DNA of 64,000 nucleotides from Variovorax sp. PBL-E5 (GTDB lineage Bacteria > Pseudomonadota > Gammaproteobacteria > Burkholderiales > Burkholderiaceae_C): assembly GCF_901827185.1 (NCBI RefSeq), contig NZ_LR594671.1, positions 1,488,001-1,552,000 of the forward strand, written 5' to 3'. The notes under the pieces were generated by a model, which had not been told where the DNA came from, did no database searches, and saw only the letters and a list, made by a program, of their open reading frames with translations. Positions 18,024 to 30,466 of the stretch are shown one piece after another (the stretch's first letter is position 1; each line of letters begins with the position of its first letter). Position numbers and translations under genes: made by a program.

Positions 18024-18502
18024 TGCACTTCCTCCTTGTGCGCGCAGGCGGTCTGCGAGATCGCCTCGATGATCTTGGTGTAGCCGGTACAGCGGCAGAT
18101 GTTGCCGGCGAGCGCGAAGCGGATCTCGTCGGTGCTCGGGTTCGGGTTGTGGTCGAGCAGGGACTTGCCCATCATCAGGATGCCCGGCGTGCAGAAGCCG
18201 CACTGCGCCGCGCCGCAGCGCATGAAGTTGTCCTGCAGCGCATGCACATGGTCCGGCGCATGCTGCAGGCCCTCGATGGTCTCGACGCTGCGGCCCGCGA
18301 CTTCGACGGCCAGCACCAGGCAGGCGTTGACCGGGTTGCCGTCGAGGATCACGGTGCAGGCGCCGCAGTCGCCGACATCGCAGCCTTTCTTGGTGCCGGT
18401 CAGCGTGGCCTCGTTGCGCAGCGTGTCGAGCAGGCTGCGGTAGGGCTCGACCACCAGCTCGCGCTCCTCGCCGTTGATGCGGACTTGAATCACTCGCTTC
18501 AT
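18020..18502 (-). CDS. Xanthine dehydrogenase family, [2Fe-2S] small subunit
   Basis: 160-residue iron-sulfur subunit. The plant-ferredoxin-type cluster ligands are in KKGCDVGDCGACTVILDG (about residues 37-54), and the second cluster ligands in CGAAQCGFCTPGILM (about 99-113) and GNICRCTGY (about 136-144). It passes electrons from the Mo centre to the FAD subunit. Four-base overlaps with both neighbours mean that the three subunits are translated in a coupled way at similar rates. No signal peptide, hence a cytoplasmic enzyme, unlike periplasmic aldehyde oxidases of the family. Confidence 0.94.
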   Translation of the reverse strand: MKRVIQVRINGEERELVVEPYRSLLDTLRNEATLTGTKKGCDVGDCGACTVILDGNPVNACLVLAVEVAGRSVETIEGLQHAPDHVHALQDNFMRCGAAQCGFCTPGILMMGKSLLDHNPNPSTDEIRFALAGNICRCTGYTKIIEAISQTACAHKEEVQ

Positions 18503-19362
18503 TGCACGGCCTCCAGGGCCTGTGTCAGGGCCCGATGTGTGAGCACGCCGACCATGCGGCGCCGATAGTCGGCGCTGGCGCGCACGTCGGTGATGGGGCG
18601 CGATTCCTCGAGCGCCGCCTGCGCCGCCGCGGCGAACACGGCGTCGTTCGGCTTCTCGCCCATCAGCAATGCTTCGGCGCGCAGTGCGCGCAGCGGCGTC
18701 GGCGCGACGGCGCCGAGCACGATGCGCGCATGGCTCACGCGGCCCTCGTGCAGGCTCAGCGTGACGGCCACGCCCACGGTCGCCAGCTCCATCGCCTTGC
18801 GCCGGCCGTGCTTCAGGTAGGACTTGCCGGTGTGCGGCAGCGGCGCGGGGATCTGGAACTCGACCAGGATCTCGTCGCTCTGCAGCAGCGTGCGTCCCGG
18901 GCCGGTGAAGAAGTCCTCCAGCGCCACGTTGCGCCGGCCCTCGGCGCCTTCGAGCGTGGCGCGCGCGCCGTCGGCCACCAGCGGCGGCAGCGTGTCGGCC
19001 GAGGGCGAGGCGCGGCAGACATTGCCGCCGAGCGTCGCGCGGTTGCGCACCTGGATCGAGCCGAGCTCGCGCGCCGCGCTCATCAGGCCGCGGTAGTGCT
19101 GGCGCACGATGGGCGAGGTCTCGATCCTGCGTACCGTGACCAGCGCGCCGCAGCGCAGGCCGCTCTCGGCATCGAACGCGAGCCCGTCGAGGCCTGCGAT
19201 CTTCTTCAGGTCGATCAGATGGGCCGGCCGGCGGATGTGTTCGCGGATCTCGACCAGCAGGTCGGTGCCGCCGGCGAACAGGCTCTTGGCGCCTTCGAGC
19301 CGGGCCATCAGCGCGATCGCTTCGGGGATCGTCTGCGGGTCGTTGTATTCGAATCGTCTCAT
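18499..19362 (-). CDS. Xanthine dehydrogenase family, FAD-binding medium subunit
   Basis: 287-residue FAD subunit (FAD_binding_5 plus CO dehydrogenase flavoprotein C-terminal domain). FAD contacts are SLFAGGTDLLVEI near residue 30 and TLGGNVCRASPSADTLPPL near residue 110. The ATG at 19362 is preferred because it gives MRRFEYNDP, the normal family start; an in-frame ATG at 19461 would run through the shared promoter motif. It is shorter than HcrB proteins, and I see no room for their extra [4Fe-4S] insertion. First gene of the minus-strand operon, divergent from the LysR gene 201 bases away. Confidence 0.92.
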   Translation of the reverse strand: MRRFEYNDPQTIPEAIALMARLEGAKSLFAGGTDLLVEIREHIRRPAHLIDLKKIAGLDGLAFDAESGLRCGALVTVRRIETSPIVRQHYRGLMSAARELGSIQVRNRATLGGNVCRASPSADTLPPLVADGARATLEGAEGRRNVALEDFFTGPGRTLLQSDEILVEFQIPAPLPHTGKSYLKHGRRKAMELATVGVAVTLSLHEGRVSHARIVLGAVAPTPLRALRAEALLMGEKPNDAVFAAAAQAALEESRPITDVRASADYRRRMVGVLTHRALTQALEAVQ

Positions 19363-19419
19363 CGTCTTTTGCCCCTGCGTACGTGGGTCGGTGATGACAA
19401 TGGTGGCGATTGGCAGTTC

Positions 19420-19466
19420 ATCGGTAAATATGCTTAAACGGATAAATTCATCGGCATTCACGATGA
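19420..19466. promoter_or_regulatory. Bipartite 47-bp regulatory motif, copy A (LysR / molybdenum hydroxylase intergenic region)
   Basis: Blocks ATCGGTAAAT (19420-19429), ATAAATTCATCGG (19442-19454) and GATGA (19462-19466), separated by 12 and 7 bases. The same blocks with the same spacing occur at 21889-21935 before the NCS2 permease gene, in the same orientation relative to the gene. The near-palindrome ATAAATTCAT would fit the distal recognition site of a LysR regulator and the other block its proximal site. TTCATCGG also occurs directly before the first block (19417-19424). Confidence 0.7.
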
Positions 19467-19563
19467 GCCACTCCAGACTTTCCCGAGTCGATCATTTCGA
19501 GGTCGCGTGCGGCCGCAGCTGTGGCTACCATCGGCTCAGCCATTCAAACCGGGGCATTGATCG

Positions 19564-20475
19564 ATGAACAAGATGAACGTGACCCTGCGTCAGCTGCGCG
19601 CCTTCGTCGAGGTCGCGGAGGCCAAGCACTTCACGCGCGCGGCCGACAAGCTGGAGCTGTCGCAGTCCACGGTCAGCTCGCTGGTGCGCGAACTCGAGGC
19701 CAACCTGGACCTGCGGCTGTTCGACCGCCACACGCGCATGCTCAGCCTCACGCAGGCCGGCGCCGAGATCCTGCCGCTGGCGCGCAAGGCGCTGGCCGAC
19801 CTCGACAGCGTGCTCGGCAGTTCGAGCGACCTGAAGACGCTGGGGCGCGGGCGCGTGTCGATCGCCGCGTCCTCGCTGCAGGCCGCGCTGATGCTGCCGC
19901 GCATGATCCGCGAGTTCGGCGTGGCGCATCCGGGCGTCACCGTGGACCTGCACGACGTGGCGCAGCCCGACGTGCCGGAGATGGTGCGCTCGGGCGCCGT
20001 CGACTTCGGCATCGGCACCGAGTCCGGCCTGCGCCAGGACGTGGCGTCGCGCCTGCTGACCACCGACACCTACGCGGTGATGATGCCGGCCGGCCATGCG
20101 CTGTCGCGCAAGAAGGAGCTCACCTGGCGCGACCTGGAAGGCTATCCGCTGATCGGATCGCCGGCCGGCAATCCGCTGCGCGAGCAGATCGACATGACGC
20201 TGGCGCGCCACGGCATCACGCTGACGCGCTCCTACGAAGTGGCGCTGCCGCTGACGATCATCGGCATGGTCGAGGGCGGCCTGGGCATCGCGGTGCTGAC
20301 GACCACCGCCACGCGGCTCGCGCTGGCGCTGGGGCTGGTCGTCAAGCCGGTGGTGAATCCGGTCATCACGCGCAAGATCGCGCTGCTGTTCCATGCCGAC
20401 CGCTCGCTCTCGCCGGCGGCGCAGAATTTCAGCGATCTGCTCTTCAAGCGTCGAGCGCAGCTACTGACCGTGTGA
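19564..20475 (+). CDS. LysR family transcriptional regulator
   Basis: 303 residues: winged HTH at residues about 5-65 (LRQLRAFVEVAEAKHFTRAA, then a recognition helix in LSQSTVSSLVRELE) and a periplasmic-binding-protein-like effector domain. The start at 19564 is followed by a second ATG three codons later, either usable. Divergent from the molybdenum hydroxylase operon, with the 47-bp motif between them, so it is the obvious regulator of that operon and, by the second motif copy, of the NCS2 permease. Its 3' end overlaps the permease 3' end by 32 bases on the other strand. Confidence 0.93.
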   Translation: MNKMNVTLRQLRAFVEVAEAKHFTRAADKLELSQSTVSSLVRELEANLDLRLFDRHTRMLSLTQAGAEILPLARKALADLDSVLGSSSDLKTLGRGRVSIAASSLQAALMLPRMIREFGVAHPGVTVDLHDVAQPDVPEMVRSGAVDFGIGTESGLRQDVASRLLTTDTYAVMMPAGHALSRKKELTWRDLEGYPLIGSPAGNPLREQIDMTLARHGITLTRSYEVALPLTIIGMVEGGLGIAVLTTTATRLALALGLVVKPVVNPVITRKIALLFHADRSLSPAAQNFSDLLFKRRAQLLTV

Positions 20476-21814
20476 GCACCGGCCGGCGGACGTTGAACAG
20501 CAGGTTCAGCAATACCGCGGTGAGCGTGCCGATCAGGATGCCGTTCTGGAAGAAGCGCACCGCCAGGTCCGGCAACTGGGTGAAGAAGCGGTCGGCCACC
20601 ACCGGAATCAGACCGACGCCGACGCCCAGCGCGACGATGTAGAGATTGCGCCGGTCGCCGGTGAAGTCGACCTTGGCCAGGATCTTCACCCCGGTGGCCG
20701 CGACCATGCCGAACATCACCAGCGCCGCGCCGCCGAGCACCGCATTCGGGATCGCGGCCACCAGCACCGACAGTTTCGGCAGGCAACTCAGCACGATCAG
20801 GATCACGCTGGCCGCGGCCACCACCCAGCGGCTGCGCACGCCGGTCACCTGCACCAGGCCGACGTTCTGCGCATAGGAGGTGTAAGTGAAGGTGCCGAAG
20901 ATTCCGCCGATGATGTTGCCGATGCCGTCGGCGCGCAGGCCGCGCGCCAGGTCGCTCTGCGTCAGCGGGCGCTCGTTGATTTCCGCGATCGCGAGAAAGA
21001 GGCCGGTGGACTCGATCATCATCACGATCATCACCAGGCACAGGGTGAGGATCGACAGCGCATCGAAGGTCGGGAGGCCGAAGTGGAAGGGCAGCACGAC
21101 GCGCAGCCAGCCGGCCTCCGCGATGCCGCCGAAGTGCACCTGGCCCATTGCGGCCGCGACGACGAATCCGAGCGTCATGCCCAGCAGAACCGCGATGTTC
21201 GCCATGAAGCCCTTCAGGAAGGCGGTCAGCAGCAGGATCGTCACCAGCACGAAGGCGGCCAGCCCCAGATTGACGGGCGCGCCGTACTGCGGGTTCGGCA
21301 CCATGCCGCCCGGCCCATGGATCATCGGCACGCCGCCGGCCGCCCAGTTGATGCCGATCTTCATCAGCGAAACGCCGATCAGCAGCACCACGGTGCCGGT
21401 CACTACCGGCGGAAAGAAGCGCACCATGCGACTCATGTACGGCGCGGCGAAATAAGTGAAGACGCCCGAGGCGATGACCGCGCCGAAGACCGCCGGCACG
21501 CCCAGCCGCGGATCGGAGCCGGTCGCGATGATCGGTGCGACCGCGGTGAAGGCCACGCCCATCATGATGGGCAGACGCACGCCCACGTTCCAGAGGCCGA
21601 CGCACTGGATCAGGCTGACCAGGCCGCAGCACAGCAGGTCGGCGCTGATCAGGAACGCGATCTCCTCGCGCGACATCTTCAGCGCGCCGCCGATGATCAG
21701 CGGTACCGCGACCGCGCCTGCGTACATCACCAGCACGTGCTGCAGGCCGAGCGTGGCCAGCTTCGGCAGGGGCAGCATTTCGTTGACCGGATCGCTCACT
21801 GCATTCGTCGTCAT
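20444..21814 (-). CDS. NCS2 family nucleobase:cation symporter (purine/pyrimidine permease)
   Basis: 456-residue inner-membrane transporter of the nucleobase-cation symporter-2 family (UraA/XanQ/PbuX group) with about 12-14 hydrophobic segments. Family features are GLQHVLVMYAGAVAVPLIIGGAL at the start (residues about 22-44), a TM8-like ESTGLFLAIAEI segment near residue 270 and TYTSYAQNVGLVQVTGV near residue 315, close to the NCS2 motif. It starts behind TAGGAGA. Xanthine, uracil or urate are family substrates; pairing with a molybdenum hydroxylase favours an oxidisable purine or related heterocycle. Confidence 0.9.
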   Translation of the reverse strand: MTTNAVSDPVNEMLPLPKLATLGLQHVLVMYAGAVAVPLIIGGALKMSREEIAFLISADLLCCGLVSLIQCVGLWNVGVRLPIMMGVAFTAVAPIIATGSDPRLGVPAVFGAVIASGVFTYFAAPYMSRMVRFFPPVVTGTVVLLIGVSLMKIGINWAAGGVPMIHGPGGMVPNPQYGAPVNLGLAAFVLVTILLLTAFLKGFMANIAVLLGMTLGFVVAAAMGQVHFGGIAEAGWLRVVLPFHFGLPTFDALSILTLCLVMIVMMIESTGLFLAIAEINERPLTQSDLARGLRADGIGNIIGGIFGTFTYTSYAQNVGLVQVTGVRSRWVVAAASVILIVLSCLPKLSVLVAAIPNAVLGGAALVMFGMVAATGVKILAKVDFTGDRRNLYIVALGVGVGLIPVVADRFFTQLPDLAVRFFQNGILIGTLTAVLLNLLFNVRRPVLTRSVAALDA

Positions 21815-21888
21815 GGATGTCTCCTACGTGGATGTCTTGCGCACGGCGGCTTCTTCGAGCCCTGGCGCATGTTTGCATCGCGGATCCG

Positions 21889-21935
21889 ATCGGTAAATGA
21901 CGCAGTTGCTATAAATTCATCGGGAACGGTGATGA
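21889..21935. promoter_or_regulatory. Bipartite 47-bp regulatory motif, copy B (upstream of NCS2 permease)
   Basis: ATCGGTAAAT (21889-21898), 12 bases, ATAAATTCATCGG (21911-21923), 7 bases, GATGA (21931-21935). It begins 75 bases before the permease ATG, against 58 bases for copy A before the molybdenum hydroxylase operon. The spacer sequences of the two copies differ, which argues for conserved protein contacts rather than a recent duplication. Confidence 0.7.
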
Positions 21936-21946
21936 AAGCCCGCCAA

Positions 21947-21982
21947 CAAAAACGCCCCGACGCGGGCATCGCGGCGGGGCGT
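21947..21982 (-). terminator. Rho-independent terminator of maeB
   Basis: On the minus strand ACGCCCCG at 21982-21975 pairs with CGGGGCGT at 21959-21952, with an inner CGCG:CGCG stem, followed directly by a T-tract (AAAAA on the plus strand, 21947-21951). It lies 20 bases after the maeB stop and separates that transcript from the NCS2 permease promoter. Confidence 0.88.
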
Positions 21983-22001
21983 CATTCAAGGGCTCGAACG
22001 C

Positions 22002-24302
<2,301 letters not shown>

Positions 24303-24390
24303 CGGGTCTCCTTGCTTCTTGGCTCAGGAGAGAGGCTACCCCAAACTGATGTCCGCGGTGGTCGGTGAAAGCACTTGGCGCTGGTTTGTT

Positions 24391-25293
24391 CTAGACCGCG
24401 TCCGGCGCCACCGGATGCTGCGCCAGCGCTTCGAGCGCGCGCACCAGCGCCGAGTGATCGTCCTGCCCATGGCCCAGGGCCGCGCAGGCGTTCATCAGCT
24501 GTGCCGCGCCCGCGGTCTGCGGCAGCGCGACGCCGATCGAACGCGCGCTCTGCATCGCGAGGTTGAGGTCCTTCTGATGCAGCGCGATGCGAAAGCCCGG
24601 CGCGAAAGTGCGCTTGATCATGCGCTCGCCATGCACCTCCAGGATGCGCGATGATGCGAAGCCGCCCATCAAGGCCTGCCGCACCTTGGCCGGATCGGCG
24701 CCGGCCTTCGATGCGAACACCAGCGCCTCGCCGACCGCCGCGATGTTGAGCGCCACGATGATCTGGTTCGCCACCTTGCACACCTGGCCGTCGCCCACGC
24801 CGCCGACCAGTGTCACGTTCTTGCCCATCTTCTCGAGCAGCGGCCGCACGCGGCCGAAAGTGCCTTCGTCGCCGCCGCACATGATCGTGAGGCTCGCGGC
24901 CTTGGCGCCCACTTCGCCGCCCGAGACCGGCGCGTCGACATAGCCGCAGCCCAGCCCGGCGATCCGCTTGGCGAAGTCCTTGGTCGCGATCGGATCGATC
25001 GAGCTGCAGTCCACCACCGTCTTGCCCTTGGCGAGGCCCGCGGCGACGCCGCCTTCGCCGAACAGCACCTTCTCCACGTCCGGCGTGTCGGGCACCATGA
25101 TGAAGACGACATCGGCCTGTTGTGCGACCTCGGTGGCTGATGCGCACACGTTGGCGCGCGAGGCTAAGGGCTCGGGCGTCTTGCCGCGCGTGTGGACGAA
25201 GAGCGTGTGGCCGGCGTCGAGCAGGTGGCCCGCCATCGGCGCGCCCATGATGCCGAGGCCGATGAAGCCGATCTTTTGTGCGTTGCTGGACAT
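24391..25293 (-). CDS. glxR: 2-hydroxy-3-oxopropionate (tartronate semialdehyde) reductase
   Basis: 300-residue beta-hydroxyacid dehydrogenase that reduces tartronate semialdehyde to D-glycerate. Rossmann motif GFIGLGIMGAPMAGH (residues about 9-23), substrate loop DAPVSGGEVGAKAASLTIM (about 121-139), and KVANQII near residue 170 with the catalytic Lys. The ATG at 25293 gives a standard N terminus. It is third in gcl-hyi-glxR, whose order matches the glycerate pathway and supports this over 3-hydroxyisobutyrate dehydrogenase. Confidence 0.92.
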   Translation of the reverse strand: MSSNAQKIGFIGLGIMGAPMAGHLLDAGHTLFVHTRGKTPEPLASRANVCASATEVAQQADVVFIMVPDTPDVEKVLFGEGGVAAGLAKGKTVVDCSSIDPIATKDFAKRIAGLGCGYVDAPVSGGEVGAKAASLTIMCGGDEGTFGRVRPLLEKMGKNVTLVGGVGDGQVCKVANQIIVALNIAAVGEALVFASKAGADPAKVRQALMGGFASSRILEVHGERMIKRTFAPGFRIALHQKDLNLAMQSARSIGVALPQTAGAAQLMNACAALGHGQDDHSALVRALEALAQHPVAPDAV

Positions 25294-25325
25294 GAAGTCG
25301 TTTCCTTGGTCGTCGTGTTCTGTGC

Positions 25326-26105
25326 TTATTGCGCGAGTGCGGTGCGCCATCCGAGGCCTTCCGCCGTGGTCGCACGCGGCTTGTATTCGCAGCCGATCCA
25401 GCCCGCATAGCCGATCGAATCGATGTGCCTGAACAGCCACGGGTAGTTGATCTCGCCCGTGCCGGGCTCGCCGCGGCCGGGGTTGTCGGCCAGCTGGATG
25501 TGGCCGATGCGCGCGATGTTCTTCGACAGCGTGGCGCCGAGTTCGCCTTCCATGCGCTGCGCGTGGTAAATGTCGTACTGCAGCAGCAGGTTGGTCGAGC
25601 CGACCTCGTCGATCAGCGACAGTGCCTGGTCGGTGCGCGTCAGGTAGAAGCCGGGGATGTCGAAGCTGTTGACCGGCTCGATCAGCAATCGGATGCCCGC
25701 GGCCTGCAGCTCCTTCGCGGCAAAGCGCAGGTTGTCGACCACCACCTTGCGGGCATCGGCCGCGGTCACGCCCTGCGGCAGCTTGCCGAGCAGGCAGTTG
25801 AGCTGCGGGCAGCCGAGCGCGCTCGCATAGTCGATCGCGCGGGCCACGCCCTCGCGGAATTCCGCCGTGCGGTCCGGATGGCAGCCGATGCCGCGCTCGC
25901 CGGCATCCCAGTCGCCCGCGGGCAGGTTGTGCAGCACCTGCGCCAGGCCGTTGTCGCGCAGCGCGGCGGCCAGCTCCTTCTTGTCGAAGGCATAGGGGAA
26001 CAGGTATTCCACCGCCTTGAAGTCGGCCTTGGCGGCCGCCTCGAAGCGCTGCATGAAGGGCAGCTCGGTGAAGAGCATCGTGAGGTTGGCTGCGAACTTG
26101 GGCAT
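25326..26105 (-). CDS. hyi: Hydroxypyruvate isomerase
   Basis: 259-residue TIM-barrel isomerase of the Hyi/xylose isomerase-like family, interconverting hydroxypyruvate and tartronate semialdehyde. Typical landmarks are NLTMLFTELPFMQRF at the start, LIEPVNSFDIPGFYL near residue 143 (metal-binding Glu) and LQYDIYHAQRMEG near residue 180, with HIQLADNPGRGEPGTGEI near residue 205. Length equals known Hyi (258). GAGGAG precedes the start. It lies between gcl and glxR with gaps of 16 and 32 bases. Confidence 0.94.
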   Translation of the reverse strand: MPKFAANLTMLFTELPFMQRFEAAAKADFKAVEYLFPYAFDKKELAAALRDNGLAQVLHNLPAGDWDAGERGIGCHPDRTAEFREGVARAIDYASALGCPQLNCLLGKLPQGVTAADARKVVVDNLRFAAKELQAAGIRLLIEPVNSFDIPGFYLTRTDQALSLIDEVGSTNLLLQYDIYHAQRMEGELGATLSKNIARIGHIQLADNPGRGEPGTGEINYPWLFRHIDSIGYAGWIGCEYKPRATTAEGLGWRTALAQ

Positions 26106-26121
26106 ATCTTGTCTCCTCGGA

Positions 26122-27915
<1,794 letters not shown>

Positions 27916-27990
27916 GTCGAGTCTCCTTGGGTTGGCTCGACTGTAGGAATTCCGCGCCTTCGGCAGAAGGTGGCGCCGGACCATAAAGCC

Positions 27991-28007
27991 TATTCCATGG
28001 CGGAATA
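27991..28007. promoter_or_regulatory. LysR-type palindrome between gcl and its regulator gene
   Basis: TATTCC-ATGGC-GGAATA is a perfect 6-bp inverted repeat with a 5-base centre; its core TTCC-N5-GGAA fits the T-N11-A LysR rule. It ends 19 bases before the LysR ATG and starts 76 bases upstream of the gcl ATG, so one bound regulator could both repress itself and control gcl-hyi-glxR. Confidence 0.65.
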
Positions 28008-28025
28008 ACTGGCTACGATCCGGGG

Positions 28026-28955
28026 ATGGACCGATTGCTCGCGATGGAGATGTTCGTTCGTGTGGTGGAGACCGGCAGCTTCTCCAAGGCCGCGCGCGAA
28101 TTCAACACCACCCAGCCCACCGTGACCAAGCAGGTCGCGGCCACCGAGGCGCGGCTGAAGGCGCGCCTGCTCAACCGCAACACGCGCGGCGTGAGCCTGA
28201 CCGAATCGGGCGCGCTCTACTACGAGAAATGCAAGGCCATCGTGCGCGATGCCGAGGAGGCCGAGAGCATGGTCAAGCTGCGGCAATCGCAGGCGCAGGG
28301 CTTGCTGCGCATCGGCACCTCGACCGCCTTCGGCCGCCGCGTGGTGGTGCCGCTGGCACTCGAATTCATGGGGCGGCACCCGCAGGTGCAGGTCGACCTC
28401 AGCTTCGAGGACCGCTACGTCGATCTGGTGGCGCAGGGCGTCGACGTCGCGATCCGCATGGGCAAGCTGGCCGATTCCTCGCTCGGCGCGCGCTTCCTCG
28501 GCATGAACCCGTGGGTGATGGTGGCTGCGCCGGCCTATCTCAGGAAGCACGGCACGCCGAAGAAGGCGCAGGACCTGAGCGCGCACGTGGCGTTGATCTA
28601 CAGCAGCGTGGTGGGCGACGACGTCTGGCAGCTGCAGACGCCGAAGGGCGATCCGGTCACGGTGCCGGTGTCGGGCCGGCTGCGCTCGAACAACGTGTCG
28701 GCAGTGTTGGCCGCCGCGCGCGCCGGGCTCGGCATCGCGCTGATGCCGCGCTACGTGGCCAGCGATTCGCTCGCCACCGGCCACGTGGTGGAAGTGCTGG
28801 CCGACCACGCGCTGGCGGCGCAGGAAATCCATGCGGTGTTCCCTTCGCCCAAGCTGGTGCCGGGCAAGGTGTCGAGCTTCATCGCCTTCCTGCAGGGGCG
28901 CTTCGGGGAGCGGTGGTGGGCCTCGACAGGCCCTGAAGTTGTCACGAAATCTTGA
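28026..28955 (+). CDS. LysR family transcriptional regulator (likely regulator of gcl-hyi-glxR)
   Basis: 309 residues: N-terminal winged HTH ([20 protein letters not shown], recognition helix in [17 protein letters not shown]), then a substrate-binding domain, here of the subgroup with [21 protein letters not shown]. Divergent from gcl across a 110-base region holding a LysR-type palindrome. Control of the glyoxylate operon is inferred from that arrangement; in enterobacteria the same genes are controlled by an IclR-type repressor (AllR), so the regulator class differs. Confidence 0.92.
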   Translation: MDRLLAMEMFVRVVETGSFSKAAREFNTTQPTVTKQVAATEARLKARLLNRNTRGVSLTESGALYYEKCKAIVRDAEEAESMVKLRQSQAQGLLRIGTSTAFGRRVVVPLALEFMGRHPQVQVDLSFEDRYVDLVAQGVDVAIRMGKLADSSLGARFLGMNPWVMVAAPAYLRKHGTPKKAQDLSAHVALIYSSVVGDDVWQLQTPKGDPVTVPVSGRLRSNNVSAVLAAARAGLGIALMPRYVASDSLATGHVVEVLADHALAAQEIHAVFPSPKLVPGKVSSFIAFLQGRFGERWWASTGPEVVTKS

Positions 28956-29012
28956 ATCCTGCAGAGGCCCGGCGTGCGTACCATGAAGACGGCATCGAAA
29001 GGAGATTCCCGC

Positions 29013-29513
29013 ATGCACCCGCGCAGACGATTCCTCAACACCCTTGCAGCCACCGGGCTCGGCACGCTGTCCGGCCTGCTGCTGAGTCCCGTGGCCCGCG
29101 CCGCGAAGGCCTACGAGTTCACGCTGTCCGACGAAGAATGGAAGAAGCGCCTGACACCCGATCAGTACGCCGTGCTGCGGCACGCCGGGACGGAGCGGCC
29201 GTTCTCCAGCCCGCTCGACCATGAGAAGCGCGCTGGCGTGTTCGCCTGTGCCGGTTGCCAGCTGCCGCTGTTCACCTCGGCCACCAAGTTCGACAGCGGC
29301 ACGGGCTGGCCCAGCTTCTGGAAGCCGATGGCCAATGCGGTCGAGAAGGCCTCCGACAAGAGCTTCGGCATGACGCGCGACGAAGTGCTGTGCCGGCGCT
29401 GCGGCGGCCATCTGGGCCATGTGTTCGACGACGGACCGCCGCCGACCGGACTGCGCTACTGCATGAACGGGCTGGCATTGACCTTCACGCCCGGCGCAGC
29501 GCCGGCGGCCTGA
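29013..29513 (+). CDS. msrB: Peptide-methionine (R)-S-oxide reductase with twin-arginine signal
   Basis: 166-residue MsrB that reduces methionine-R-sulfoxide in proteins. The N terminus RRRFLNTLAATGLGTLSGLLL ends near ARAA, a Tat-type signal, so the enzyme is probably periplasmic. Zinc Cys pairs are CAGC (near residue 78) and CRRC (near residue 126), and the catalytic Cys is in GLRYCMNG near residue 150. The ATG at 29013 is chosen because AAAGGAG lies 8 bases before it; two earlier in-frame ATGs lack such a site and would bury the Arg pair. Single gene after the LysR gene. Confidence 0.92.
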   Translation: MHPRRRFLNTLAATGLGTLSGLLLSPVARAAKAYEFTLSDEEWKKRLTPDQYAVLRHAGTERPFSSPLDHEKRAGVFACAGCQLPLFTSATKFDSGTGWPSFWKPMANAVEKASDKSFGMTRDEVLCRRCGGHLGHVFDDGPPPTGLRYCMNGLALTFTPGAAPAA

Positions 29514-29607
29514 AGGGAGCATGCAGGTCGGTTCGTCGGCCGAGGCCGGAACCTGTTTCGTCGCGAGGTTGCCGAGAGCTTGAGCGGGCTTGCCGCGCGG
29601 CGCGGCT

Positions 29608-30411
29608 TCAGCTGCGCGAACTCTTGCGCCGCGCGAGTTCCGCGGCCTGCGTGCCGATCAGCGCCGCGCGTTCCTGCATGGTTGCGACGACCGCGGCGAC
29701 GCGGGCATCGGGCAGCCGTTCCGTGATGGTGGCGATCGCGAGGCCGGCGACGGTGCGGCCGTCGGTGAGCCGCACCGGCACTGCCACTGCACGCGAACCC
29801 TGGACCACGCCGACCGGTGCATAGGCATAGCCCCGGGCGCGCGTGAGGCCGGCCTGCGCGATCAAGGTGCCGGGATCGATGTGCAGCGCCTTCAGCCGGG
29901 GCCTGTTGCGCCGCACGATGTCGGCCATTTCGTCCACCGGCAGCGAGGCCAGCAGGACCAGGCCGCTCACGCCCACGCCCAGCGGCCGGCGCGCACCGAC
30001 TTCGATGGACAGCACCTTGACCGGAAAGCTGCCCGGACGGCGATCGATGCACACCGAGTCGGCGCCGTTGCGGATGGTGAGGAACGCGGTGTCGCCCAGC
30101 ACCTCGCTGAGGTGGCGCAGGTGCGGCTCGGCGATGGCACGCAGCGGGAAACGCGAGGAGCGCGCCAGGCCCAGCAGCGACACTTCGCCGCCGATCAGGT
30201 AGCGGCGCGTGGCCGGGTCCTGCTCCACCGCGCCTTCCTCGACCAGCACGCGCAGGATGCGGTGCGCGGTCGGCCGGCTCAGGTCCGAATGGCTGGCGAC
30301 ATCGGTCAGGCGCACGCCGCGTTCCTGGCCGGTCGCGACGATGCGCAGCACCGCGAGCGCGCGACGGACACTTTGCGCGCCGACGGTCTGGCTCGCGTCG
30401 CGCTCGGTCAC
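29608..30411 (-). CDS. IclR family transcriptional regulator
   Basis: 267 residues: N-terminal winged HTH (residues about 12-75: SVRRALAVLRIVATG, with SRPTAHRILRVLVEEG as recognition region) and an IclR effector domain. The start is GTG at 30411. It is 55 bases downstream of the flavin reductase gene on the same strand, and both are divergent from the Bug/RidA/FAH operon at 31293, so it is the best candidate regulator of that operon. Effector unknown; many IclR proteins in this setting sense ring-cleavage intermediates. Confidence 0.9.
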   Translation of the reverse strand: MTERDASQTVGAQSVRRALAVLRIVATGQERGVRLTDVASHSDLSRPTAHRILRVLVEEGAVEQDPATRRYLIGGEVSLLGLARSSRFPLRAIAEPHLRHLSEVLGDTAFLTIRNGADSVCIDRRPGSFPVKVLSIEVGARRPLGVGVSGLVLLASLPVDEMADIVRRNRPRLKALHIDPGTLIAQAGLTRARGYAYAPVGVVQGSRAVAVPVRLTDGRTVAGLAIATITERLPDARVAAVVATMQERAALIGTQAAELARRKSSRS

Positions 30412-30466
30412 TGGAGTACCTTCGCGCAGCAGCGCTTCGGTATTCGCCTTCGGAACGGCCGGCGGC

